From assembly GCF_000305785.2 (NCBI RefSeq), contig NC_018868.3, positions 2,960,270 to 3,024,269 on the forward strand: a stretch of DNA of 64,000 nt, read 5' to 3'. This DNA comes from Simiduia agarivorans SA1 = DSM 21679 (GTDB lineage Bacteria > Pseudomonadota > Gammaproteobacteria > Pseudomonadales > Cellvibrionaceae). Made by a program: the position numbers and the translations under genes. Positions 56,286-64,000 of the stretch are shown here, in pieces; within the stretch, counting starts at the first letter, position 1; the number at the start of each line of letters is the position of its first letter. The notes beneath the pieces were generated by a model. That model saw nothing but the letters and a program-made list of their open reading frames with translations, searched no databases and had not been told where the DNA came from.

Positions 56286-58028
56286 TTGAAGCAACAAATT
56301 AACCGGATTCTGGTCGCAGCCGGACTCATTTTTCTGGCGGGCTGTGCAGGTCAGGTAAACATGAACCCCACCATCGAGTCGGCACATGACATAGTAGCTG
56401 AAAGGGGTATTGTCGTCGCCCGGGTCGTGAACGCCGGCAGTTTCCAAATGCCATTCAATCAGCTCACCTTAACACCGGAAAATCTCAATGCGTCAAAGAC
56501 CATTAAACCGGAGCGACTGACAGCAAAAGACCAGTTTAGCGGCGGTTATACCGTGTTCGCCGCTCAGGTACCACCCGGTACGTATATGGTGTCCGATGTC
56601 CGGTCGTTTTATATCATTGGCGACTACATCTACAGTAAATTTGTTTCTGCACCGGATGATTTGGGCACTTTTACCGTTGAGGCGGGGCAAGTAACTGATA
56701 TTGGTACGCTAGTGCATTATCCGAAAAGTATGGGCGAAAAATATCAGGACATATTATTGCGGGTGCCCGAACAACATGCGTCGACTGCACTGGATGCACA
56801 CTTTGCTTTCTTAAAAGGGCGCTTCAACAATCCAAATCGGTGGAATGAAGATGGCTTGGCATCGGATCGTGAATTACTCTTCAGCCAGGTAGTACAAAGC
56901 CCCGTGTCCTATACAGACAAGCTGAAATTGAGTGATGGCAGCGTATTGTTCTTTAACCGTTTGGGCACGGTTTTAGAGCGTGACCCCGCCGGAAATTTCA
57001 GCGCGGGTGGTGTTACTTCCAATCTGGCTTTCACCGATGTAAAGGCATTGAGTACGGGTGGGTTAGTGGTCGCAGCTCCCGAGGGTAAGGTTTTTCATCG
57101 CGACGCTGGTAAACAGTGGCATGACTGGTCATTAGATGCGGACCTGCACGTACATGCGGTCAGGGAGGTAAACGAAGGGGCAATCGATGTGTTGACGTCC
57201 AGGAATGATGAACTGATTGTATTCAGGCGTGATAGTCAGGTATCCACCTGGCAGGAAATGAATCGCTACAACTATATCAAGGGATGGGCGTCGCTACCGC
57301 GTGTGGTTGACCCCAGGAAATCGTCCACCAAAAAAATCTATCCACGCAGAATATTGTCCGCCAATTTTTTTAGTGACAATGATCAGACCTGGGTAAAGAT
57401 AACGACTCAATCTATGGCCAGTCAGGCGGCATTAGGCAGCGGCGGGGAGCCGGTATACTTCCGTTTTAATAGTGCAGATTGGACTGTTGGCAAATTTGAA
57501 GATGATCCTGACGATATCTATCTGATGAACGCCGGACTCAGGACGCTCAAAGTAGAGCGCAGTAACTCATGGTGGAGTGGTGCAAATATAGACTTTTTCC
57601 GGAAAGATCAGGCTACAGATTCGTGGGTGGAAATCAGCAAGAAACTACTTTTCTGTAAAGAGGAGGTGACAACTAATCTGGCTTGTACGAACGGAAGCAA
57701 AGCAGTAAAAAGCAAGTCGAAAAGTTTTTACTTTAATGGTGCGCCGTTGTTTTCAGATGATCTCAATGCAGTCGCTTCCGTAAGTGTTTCCAACTATGAT
57801 TTCTGGACTTCAGAGCGAAGTTCAGAAAGCTATTTGGTTACTACCAATGACGGCGGGCAGACCTGGGCCAATACAGGGAAAGCCTTCCCGAAAGAATACT
57901 GCACGGCTTTGGTTCCCGAAGTTACAGACCGGTTACTGATCAGTTGTAACGGTGCCACGCTGGACTTTTACGAGTCGGCGGATCAGGGCGAAAGCTGGCA
58001 GCAAGTGCGGTATCACGAGGAGTTCTGA
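56286..58028 (+). CDS. lipoprotein with carrier-like domain and Asp-box propeller
   Basis: 580 residues. Start is TTG at 56286, seven bases after GGAGGA; it gives M-K-Q-Q-I-N-R-I-L-V-A-A-G-L-I-F-L-A-G-C, a proper lipobox. An upstream ATG frame would bury this signal. The N-terminal domain (about 30-140) resembles the divergent protein's domain. The rest looks like a beta propeller with Asp-box repeats (T-N-D-G-G-Q-T-W and S-A-D-Q-G-E-S-W near the C terminus). Substrate and role are unknown. It shares the AT-rich composition of the block. Confidence 0.8.
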   Translation: MKQQINRILVAAGLIFLAGCAGQVNMNPTIESAHDIVAERGIVVARVVNAGSFQMPFNQLTLTPENLNASKTIKPERLTAKDQFSGGYTVFAAQVPPGTYMVSDVRSFYIIGDYIYSKFVSAPDDLGTFTVEAGQVTDIGTLVHYPKSMGEKYQDILLRVPEQHASTALDAHFAFLKGRFNNPNRWNEDGLASDRELLFSQVVQSPVSYTDKLKLSDGSVLFFNRLGTVLERDPAGNFSAGGVTSNLAFTDVKALSTGGLVVAAPEGKVFHRDAGKQWHDWSLDADLHVHAVREVNEGAIDVLTSRNDELIVFRRDSQVSTWQEMNRYNYIKGWASLPRVVDPRKSSTKKIYPRRILSANFFSDNDQTWVKITTQSMASQAALGSGGEPVYFRFNSADWTVGKFEDDPDDIYLMNAGLRTLKVERSNSWWSGANIDFFRKDQATDSWVEISKKLLFCKEEVTTNLACTNGSKAVKSKSKSFYFNGAPLFSDDLNAVASVSVSNYDFWTSERSSESYLVTTNDGGQTWANTGKAFPKEYCTALVPEVTDRLLISCNGATLDFYESADQGESWQQVRYHEEF

Positions 58029-58082
58029 CGTGCCATGCCCGGGCGTGGTTGAAATTTTATATCACTTCGCCGGGCGTCGGAT

Positions 58083-58111
58083 TGAAAGGGTGGCCGCCAT
58101 CCACCCTTTCA
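58083..58111. terminator. hairpin between lipoprotein and amidohydrolase genes
   Basis: TGAAAGGGTGG and CCACCCTTTCA form a perfect 11-bp stem around CCGCCAT, between two converging genes. The T tract is short. Confidence 0.7.
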
Positions 58112-58117
58112 CTTTGA

Positions 58118-59995
58118 TCAGGGTGCCGGCGTGGGTTTTAATAACTGACCCCAGCGTTGATCCCCAGCCTGTTTGTTCAGCTGATTGCCAGACCAGATTA
58201 GCGCACCATTAATCCACACATGTTCCACCACACCATCAGACCGGTTCACCATTTGCTCGTGCTGAAACGCGTCGCGATAGACCCGTTGGGTATGTTGGTC
58301 GCTGTTATAGCTGAGCAATTCGTCAGGATTTATCAGCACCAGATCGGCGCGAGCGCCCTCTGCCAGTGATCCGGCATCAATGCGGAACAGGTCGGCCGGG
58401 TCTTTGGTGAGCCGCTTGACCATGTAGGCGGTGTCCTCGTCGCCGCCGAGCGCGGCCAGTTGCAGGGCGCGCAGGTTGCAATCGTAGAAGGCCATGTTGG
58501 TGAGGTGCGCGCCACTGTCGTTGAAGCCCGGCAGCAATTTCGGGTGCATGATGAGCTTTCGCACTGTGTCTGTGTCGCGATTGGCCGAAACAGTGTACCA
58601 ACTGAGTTCCGTATCAAAGCTGCGCAGCATTTGCAGCACAAAATCCGCTTCATCGTCGACTTCGGAAAATTCAGACTGGATTAATTTCAGCGATTCATCG
58701 GGCTCCAGATAATCCAGTGTGCCTGCATTCACCAACTTGACCAGTTCAAAAATCTGTTGAAAGGTTTTACCGTTCCAGACAGCAATGGGGCAGCGGGCGA
58801 TTACCATGTCGGCCAGGGTACGGGTCAGGGCGTACTGTTCCAGTCGCAACCAGCGTTGCAGTCGGGCAAAAGAAATGCCCTGTTTGCCCTTAAGCCACAT
58901 GCGTTTGAAGTTGGCGATGAAGGTGGAGTCTTTCAACAATGCCTGGCGGCCAACGCGGTCCTCCAGATCCAGGGCATTGAGTTGACGCAACTCGGGAATT
59001 TCTTCTGCCAGCGGGGTGATGGCGCCATCCGCCCAGACTTTGAATGGCGCCGCCAGTGCCTGCAGATGAAAGTCGCCGGCCAGCAGTTTGCTGTTCAGCA
59101 GGTTGGCCATTAACTTGCCGAGTCTGACGATGTTGCGGTTGCTGTGTACATCGAGCGCGGCCACGACCGTGGTGGTCAGCGGTTTTTGGTGTAGCTTGCC
59201 CGAAGTCAGTAAAAACGTTTTCAGTGTATTGATGGGGCTGTCTTTCGGTGGCGTGCCTTGCCAGATCGCATTTTTTTCACGTACCACATCGGTGAGTGCC
59301 TTGATCTCTTCAAACGGTGCAAACTGGGTGGGGATGGTTTTGTGGGTGTTGGGTTCATTGGCCAGGTAGTGGAACGGCAACGCATCGGTAGAAAATCCCA
59401 CGAAGCCCGCATCCAGTGCATCGGCCAGCAACTGTTGCATGGTCGCCAGCTCGGCCGGGGTGGCGTGGCGGTTGATGCTGTCATCAAAACCCATCACTTC
59501 AATGCGCAGCATGGAATGGGGCATCAGCACTGCCACGTTGGGTCCCATGGCCAGCTGTTGCAGGTGCGCCAGGTATTCCGCCGGGGTTGACCAGGTGGCT
59601 TTGTCGGCGCAGGCACGCAGAACGGATTTGGGAATGTTCTCCACGCGTGCGAAGCAATCCACAATGGGATCGGCACTGCCTTTACGCTGGTTGCCGAAGG
59701 CCAGGCCGAGGCTGCAGTTGGCGATGACTACGGTGGTGGTGCCATGGCGTACCGACTCGGGCAGCGCGGGCTCCAGTTCCAGCTCCAGATCGTAGTGGGT
59801 GTGGATATCCAGCAACCCGGGCATCAACCATTTACCCCCGCCGTCGACCACCTGTTCCGCGTGTGCGGGGTCGAGTTGTGGCGCGATGGCGGCGATCCGG
59901 CCCGCCTTGATGGCGAGGTCGCCGATGAAGGGCGGGGCGCCGGTACCGTCAAAAATCTTGGCTCCGGTAATCATGGTATCCCACAGCTTGGTCAT
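58118..59995 (-). CDS. amidohydrolase, N-acyl-D-amino-acid deacylase type
   Basis: 625 residues. A beta-sandwich plus TIM-barrel amidohydrolase with P-G-L-L-D-I-H-T-H-Y-D (H65, H67), R-H-G-T-T-T-V-V-I-A-N-C, and late D-S-G-A-H-L-T-N-M and L-I-N-P-D-E-L features of the D-aminoacylase subgroup. It probably removes acyl groups from D-amino acids or a similar substrate. It stands alone, closed by the hairpin at 58083-58111. Confidence 0.88.
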   Translation of the reverse strand: MTKLWDTMITGAKIFDGTGAPPFIGDLAIKAGRIAAIAPQLDPAHAEQVVDGGGKWLMPGLLDIHTHYDLELELEPALPESVRHGTTTVVIANCSLGLAFGNQRKGSADPIVDCFARVENIPKSVLRACADKATWSTPAEYLAHLQQLAMGPNVAVLMPHSMLRIEVMGFDDSINRHATPAELATMQQLLADALDAGFVGFSTDALPFHYLANEPNTHKTIPTQFAPFEEIKALTDVVREKNAIWQGTPPKDSPINTLKTFLLTSGKLHQKPLTTTVVAALDVHSNRNIVRLGKLMANLLNSKLLAGDFHLQALAAPFKVWADGAITPLAEEIPELRQLNALDLEDRVGRQALLKDSTFIANFKRMWLKGKQGISFARLQRWLRLEQYALTRTLADMVIARCPIAVWNGKTFQQIFELVKLVNAGTLDYLEPDESLKLIQSEFSEVDDEADFVLQMLRSFDTELSWYTVSANRDTDTVRKLIMHPKLLPGFNDSGAHLTNMAFYDCNLRALQLAALGGDEDTAYMVKRLTKDPADLFRIDAGSLAEGARADLVLINPDELLSYNSDQHTQRVYRDAFQHEQMVNRSDGVVEHVWINGALIWSGNQLNKQAGDQRWGQLLKPTPAP

Positions 59996-60111
59996 GCGTT
60001 GGCCTCCTGTATCGTCAACCGATTATGCGGTGTGTGCCGCGGAATGCCAACGCAGATCCGAACGGCAGCTGCCCGCGTAACCAGTCTGCAACGTAATGCG
60101 GAGATGGTGTT

Positions 60112-60747
60112 GTGAGCCCAATAGCAGAGCAAGTCCGGCAAGCGCTTATCACCCGGGGGCTTGAAACCCCGATGGTGGGTAACAGCCTGCCTCCAAGCCA
60201 AAAGCGCGAAGCCATCGCCGGCCATGTGCGCGGTATTCTGACCACGTTAGGGCTGGATCTTGCCGATGACAGCCTGTGTGAAACGCCCGAGCGCATGGCG
60301 AAGCTCTACGTCGACGAGTTGTTTGCCGGGCTGGATTACGGCCAGTTTCCGAAAATCTCCCAGATCGAAAATAAAATGGGTGTGTCGGAAATGGTGCGCG
60401 TTCAGGACATCAGCGTGATTTCCACCTGCGAACACCACCTGATCACCATCGATGGTCGGGCCAAGGTGGCGTATATTCCCGGTGATAAAGTGCTGGGCCT
60501 GTCGAAAATCAATCGCATCGTACGGTTTTTTGCCCAACGCCCACAGGTGCAGGAACGTTTGACCCAGCAGATCCTGGTGGCCTTGCAAACTATTCTGGGT
60601 ACAGAAGATGTGGCCGTGCACATGGCTGCGACCCACTATTGCGTGAAAGCCCGCGGTGTGCGGGATGCCGAGTCCTTTACCGAGACCCAGGCACTGGCCG
60701 GCGCATTCAAGCGCGACCCGGGACTGAGAGCAGAATTTTTACGTTGA
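60112..60747 (+). CDS. folE: GTP cyclohydrolase I
   Basis: 211 residues, GTG start with GGAG about 7-11 bases upstream. First step of folate synthesis. It has [10 protein letters not shown], the zinc and catalytic [25 protein letters not shown] and [10 protein letters not shown]. It is divergent from the amidohydrolase. Confidence 0.97.
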   Translation: MSPIAEQVRQALITRGLETPMVGNSLPPSQKREAIAGHVRGILTTLGLDLADDSLCETPERMAKLYVDELFAGLDYGQFPKISQIENKMGVSEMVRVQDISVISTCEHHLITIDGRAKVAYIPGDKVLGLSKINRIVRFFAQRPQVQERLTQQILVALQTILGTEDVAVHMAATHYCVKARGVRDAESFTETQALAGAFKRDPGLRAEFLR

Positions 60748-60785
60748 CGTGTTACACTCCGCGCACTTGTTTCTGAGGACGTCGC

Positions 60786-61778
60786 GTGAATTACCTTGCC
60801 CCCGGTCTTGCACTCTTGTGTGCAGTGTTTTGTCATCAATCGGTCGCGCAGGCATTTGCGCCCAAGACAGCCGGCGTGTCCGGTGATGTGTTTCTTGGCG
60901 TAATTTATCTGAGCCAGTCATCCAACTTATCGGCCAATGACGATGCCGATCCGTTGCTCACCGACTACGCCTCCAGCCCCGACGCCACCTCGCGCGGTTT
61001 GCCCGGCATCATCGGCAACATCGCGTATACCTTCGAGGGACTGGACCAGCAGATCTATGCGGGGGTCAGTCGGTCCAATGCGGCGCAAGGGCGGTTTGCC
61101 GGGGAATTCGGCTATCGGCGCTTCCTGCAAAGCGGCGCGGTATTCGAGGCGGCCTATATTCCGTCGCTGTTGCCTGAAGATGTCTGGCAGGACCCCTACT
61201 TATTGAACCAGACCCGGACCAAAACCGACCAGCAATTGCACGCGGTGCGGGCCAAGCTCGAGCGCATCAGTGGCACCGGGCTAGGTGTGGAAATCGGTTA
61301 CGGGCAGTTGGACGTCAAGCGGGAAACCAGTGGCAGTAGCCTGGCACCCGAACAGCAGGCGATATTGAAGCGCGATGGTGAGTACGGGTATCTGGGTGTG
61401 GAATTTTTACTGCCGCTCGGGCGCGCGACGTTTTTCACCCCTTCTGTGTATATGTTTGATCGCAACGCCGATGGCAAAGCGAATTCCTTTAACGCCTTTG
61501 GCGCCGAGTTCCGTTTGTTTCACCGCACAGGACGGCACAGTTTTATTGCCAACGCCGGTTATGAATTTTACGACTTTGATGCGGTTAACCCCGTGTTTGA
61601 CGAGCGCCGCCAGGACAACCGCTTCAAGCTGTTCACCTCTTATCTTCTGGCTGAACCCTTCGGTTGGCAATCCACATCTTTCACGGTGCTTGCGAGCCTG
61701 AATGATCGCGACAGCGATGTGGATTTTTTTGATGAGTCAGGGCTGTTTGCGGGGGCGGGGTTTACTTACGCGTTTTGA
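60786..61778 (+). CDS. DUF2860 family outer-membrane-like protein
   Basis: 330 residues with a signal peptide (cut near V-A-Q-A, residue 23) and a beta-rich body that ends in A-G-F-T-Y-A-F. The signature V-W-Q-D-P-Y-L-L-N-Q-T-R-T-K-T-D matches DUF2860, a group of unknown function found in marine gammaproteobacteria. The alternating strands and C-terminal F suggest a beta barrel. It follows folE by 38 bases but shares no obvious function. Confidence 0.83.
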   Translation: MNYLAPGLALLCAVFCHQSVAQAFAPKTAGVSGDVFLGVIYLSQSSNLSANDDADPLLTDYASSPDATSRGLPGIIGNIAYTFEGLDQQIYAGVSRSNAAQGRFAGEFGYRRFLQSGAVFEAAYIPSLLPEDVWQDPYLLNQTRTKTDQQLHAVRAKLERISGTGLGVEIGYGQLDVKRETSGSSLAPEQQAILKRDGEYGYLGVEFLLPLGRATFFTPSVYMFDRNADGKANSFNAFGAEFRLFHRTGRHSFIANAGYEFYDFDAVNPVFDERRQDNRFKLFTSYLLAEPFGWQSTSFTVLASLNDRDSDVDFFDESGLFAGAGFTYAF

Positions 61779-61783
61779 TCAAT

Positions 61784-61856
61784 GGGGTCAGAGCAAAAAA
61801 TCGTGAGAGGTGAACAAACTCCGAAGATAGGTGGTGTGATTTTTTGGTCTGACCCC
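61784..61856. repeat. 19-bp inverted repeat (GGGGTCAGAG..), also a likely bidirectional terminator
   Basis: GGGGTCAGAGCAAAAAATC (61784-61802) pairs with 61838-61856 at 18 of 19 positions, between converging genes. Both strands carry six T after a GC-containing stem. The sequence resembles REP-type elements known near REP-associated tyrosine transposases, but no such transposase is in the window. Confidence 0.8.
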
Positions 61857-61874
61857 GCACGACGGGCTGACGTG

Positions 61875-62549
61875 CTAAAACGCCCAGGTAAAACCGGCGC
61901 GGTAAGTAAAATTCTGTTTGCGCGCGCCTTCCTGTTCCAGAAAATCGCGGGTGTTGCCGTGGCTGGTGATCCAGTTAATGCCCACATAGGGCTTAAACCA
62001 GGGTGATGCCACATAGCGCAAGCGCAGGCCCACCTCGGCATAGCTCAGGCCTTCGCCGGTCGCCGTCTCGATATCATCCTCAGTGTGAAACAGCAGCTCC
62101 GCTTTGGGGATCAGTTTCCATTGCGGCGCCACTTCCCAGAAATGCTCGATGCCCAGCAACAGGCCCTGATTGTCGGGACTGACAAAACCGGTGATTTCGT
62201 AGGCCGTGCCGGCGTCAGATTCGGCCAGCGCCGACAACACGCCCCAGTGGCGCTTTGGGTCCGGGTAGTGATCCGAGCGCACCCCGGCGCGCAAGGTCCA
62301 GGTGTCGTTGGCCGCCATCTGGCCCAATACCTGGGCTTCGTGCGCGCCAAGGTAGCGATTGGGAATTTCGGCTGTACTTTTTATCACCAGCGCCTGGTCT
62401 GCAGCATTGCCGATAAACAACTCGGCGTCCCAGAGCGCCAGGCCCTGACTGCGCAATTCAAATTGGTCGAACTCGCCGGAAAACTCAATATCGTCGGCCA
62501 GTGCCAGGGCGGGCAAAAGACAGGCAGTGGCTACAAGGGAATACTTCAA
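61875..62549 (-). CDS. copper resistance protein B (CopB) family outer-membrane protein
   Basis: 224 residues with a signal peptide (A-L-A, about residue 18). The body reads L-R-A-G-V-R-S-D, I-P-K-A-E-L-L, E-V-G-L-R-L-R-Y and F-K-P-Y-V-G-I-N-W, the recognised CopB barrel motifs, ending in F-T-W-A-F. It lacks the Met- and His-rich N-terminal segment of classical CopB and has no copA next to it. A role in copper handling is therefore possible but not certain. Confidence 0.82.
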   Translation of the reverse strand: MKYSLVATACLLPALALADDIEFSGEFDQFELRSQGLALWDAELFIGNAADQALVIKSTAEIPNRYLGAHEAQVLGQMAANDTWTLRAGVRSDHYPDPKRHWGVLSALAESDAGTAYEITGFVSPDNQGLLLGIEHFWEVAPQWKLIPKAELLFHTEDDIETATGEGLSYAEVGLRLRYVASPWFKPYVGINWITSHGNTRDFLEQEGARKQNFTYRAGFTWAF

Positions 62550-62711
62550 AGGTTTCTCTCCCGTTGGCTGTGGCGCGCAGTGTGGGGCAGTACATACCCC
62601 GGTTCAAGTAGTAAAAAAGTGTAATTTATGGCGCCGGATTTGCCCGTGCCATTGGCATTGGGCAGGGGCTAGGCGTTACCATGGCTGTCCGACAGGAGGT
62701 CGACTATAACA

Positions 62712-64000
62712 ATGACTGATTCCAGCACCCATATACACCGCCGGGCCTGCCACTTGTGCGAGGCTATCTGTGGCATCGAAATCCATACCCGCAACGATGA
62801 GATTGTGGCCATCAAGGGCGACAAGGACGACCCCTTAAGTCAGGGCTTCATTTGTCCCAAAGCGGTGGCACTGCAAGATATCCATCAGGACCCGGACCGC
62901 CTGCGCCAACCTATGCGCCGCACGGCCAATGGCTGGCAGCCCATCGGCTGGGAGGAAGCCATCGCGCTGGCGGCCGATCGCCTGGTGGCGGTGCAGGCGC
63001 GCCATGGTGATGATGCAGTGGCCATCTACGCGGGCAACCCGTCGATTCATTCGCTCGGGATCTGGATGTATTCATCCCTGACCACCCGCGCGCTCAATAG
63101 CCGCAACCGCTTCTCTGCCACCTCGGTGGACCAGTTGCCGCACCACATGGTGGGGCTGTTGATGTATCACCATTGGCTCAGGGTGCCGGTCATGGACCTG
63201 GATCGCACCCAATGGGTAATGATGCTGGGCGCCAACCCGGTGGCTTCCAATGGCAGTGTAATGACCGCGCCCAATATGCCCGGCCGGCTGAAAGCGTTGC
63301 GCCAACGCGGTGGCAAGCTGATTGTGGTCGACCCGCGCAGAACCGAAACTGCGGAGCTGGCAAGCACTTACTTACCGATTGAGCCCGGCAAGGACATTTA
63401 CCTGTTACTGGCCATGCTCAACCACCTGTTCAGCAGCGGCCAGATTGACCTGGGGCGTTTCAGCGGTCGTGTGGCCGGGTTGGACATACTGGACGAACAA
63501 CTGCAGCCGTTCACGCCGGCATTGGCAGAAGCCCACACCGGCATAAGCGCTGACCAGGTCCGCACCCTGGCCGATGAGCTCGCCTCCACCCCGCGCGCCG
63601 CGGTATACGGGCGTATGGGGGTGTCCACCCAGGCTTACGGTACCCTTTGTCAGTGGGCGATCCAGCTGCTCAACCTCTTGACCAATCACCTGGATGTGGA
63701 AGGCGGCTTGATGTTGCCTAACCCGGCAATTGATACCGCGGGCCCGGGCACTAACCCGCAAACCTTTAACCGCTACCAGTCGCGGGTGCGCGGGTTGCCG
63801 GAATTTGCCGGCGAGTTTCCGGCCGCCACCATGGCCGAAGAAATGCTCACCCCCGGCGAAGGCCAGGTGCGGGCGCTGGTCACCATTGCTGGCAACCCGG
63901 TATTGTCCACACCCAATGGCGGCCAGTTGGACGACGCCCTGGCGGGACTGGATTTCATGGTGGCGGTGGATTTCTATCTGAATGAAACCACCCGCCATGC
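62712..64000 (+). CDS. molybdopterin-dependent oxidoreductase, 5' part (3' end outside window)
   Basis: 429 complete codons are visible and the frame stays open to the edge. The N terminus has the 4Fe-4S motif C-H-L-C-E-A-I-C-G, with the fourth ligand in G-F-I-C-P-K, then a Mo-bisPGD domain (G-A-N-P-V-A-S-N-G, V-V-D-P-R-R-T-E-T-A, N-L-L-T-N-H-L-D-V-E-G-G). No Tat signal is seen, so the enzyme is probably cytoplasmic, like assimilatory nitrate reductase or formate-dehydrogenase relatives. AGGAGGT lies 11 bases before the ATG. The substrate cannot be told. Confidence 0.92.
   Translation, partial: MTDSSTHIHRRACHLCEAICGIEIHTRNDEIVAIKGDKDDPLSQGFICPKAVALQDIHQDPDRLRQPMRRTANGWQPIGWEEAIALAADRLVAVQARHGDDAVAIYAGNPSIHSLGIWMYSSLTTRALNSRNRFSATSVDQLPHHMVGLLMYHHWLRVPVMDLDRTQWVMMLGANPVASNGSVMTAPNMPGRLKALRQRGGKLIVVDPRRTETAELASTYLPIEPGKDIYLLLAMLNHLFSSGQIDLGRFSGRVAGLDILDEQLQPFTPALAEAHTGISADQVRTLADELASTPRAAVYGRMGVSTQAYGTLCQWAIQLLNLLTNHLDVEGGLMLPNPAIDTAGPGTNPQTFNRYQSRVRGLPEFAGEFPAATMAEEMLTPGEGQVRALVTIAGNPVLSTPNGGQLDDALAGLDFMVAVDFYLNETTRH

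Noticed and set aside
1..64000. tRNA, rRNA, CRISPR arrays, prophage or transposase genes
   Set aside because: I looked for these on both strands by eye and saw none; small RNAs cannot be excluded without a covariance search.

Overview
The window is one contiguous piece of a gammaproteobacterial chromosome with moderately high GC. The gene content points to a free-living, probably marine Cellvibrionales-type organism (Simiduia/Saccharophagus relatives). Reasons are a TonB2/TtpC-type energy-transduction operon, a TonB-dependent receptor beside a lipoprotein arylsulfatase, a large secreted subtilase with PKD domains, and the tkt-epd-pgk-fba order. The genus is inferred, not proven. I saw no tRNA, rRNA, CRISPR array, transposase or phage gene.

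Layout. 1-863: thyA (3' end) and folA. 1.0-6.3 kb: a six-gene TonB operon (DUF3450, TtpC-like MotA/TolQ/ExbB protein, ExbB, ExbD, TonB, TPR protein). 6.4-11.4 kb: arylsulfatase and TonB-dependent receptor, convergent around a shared terminator. 11.9-19.3 kb, minus strand: ilvD, phzF-argE-argA, and a PhoU-like/Pit phosphate pair. 19.4-25.6 kb, plus strand: an orphan gspE-like ATPase, a 364-bp nested inverted-repeat element, glnE and ilvE. 25.6-31.8 kb: LPS-core/lipid A genes (WaaG-like transferase, InaA/WaaP-like kinase, RmlD-like reductase, msbA, hldE). 32.3-37.6 kb, minus strand: an S-adenosylmethionine/homocysteine cycle operon (ArsR-methyltransferase regulator, metK, ahcY, metF, rsmE) with a perfect 34-bp palindrome at its promoter. 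37.7-40.8 kb: lipoprotein subtilase. 40.9-43.5 kb: a BlaI repressor, a BlaR1-like M56 metallopeptidase fused to a TonB C-terminal domain, and a further TonB, behind a double-dyad operator. 43.7-49.4 kb: tkt, epd, pgk, fba, with two copies of a palindromic intergenic element. 49.5-53.4 kb: hydrolase, YjbR-like protein, M19 dipeptidase and two membrane proteins. 53.6-58.0 kb: an AT-richer block with an S9 peptidase, a secreted protein and a divergent lipoprotein. 58.1-64.0 kb: D-aminoacylase-like amidohydrolase, folE, DUF2860 protein, copB-like protein and the 5' part of a molybdopterin oxidoreductase.

How the parts work together. Three proteins carry a TonB C-terminal domain with nearly the same P-R-(R/A)-A-L-(A/R)-R-G-I-E-G motif. 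One sits in a complete ExbB/ExbD operon, one is a stand-alone TonB, and one is fused to a membrane metallopeptidase. The last two share an operon with a BlaI-type repressor. That suggests a proteolysis-relieved regulatory circuit coupled to outer-membrane TonB-dependent transport, which is the most unusual system in the window. The methionine-cycle operon with its SahR-like regulator and palindrome is a second self-contained regulatory unit. Several intergenic regions hold long inverted repeats of the dispersed palindromic type.
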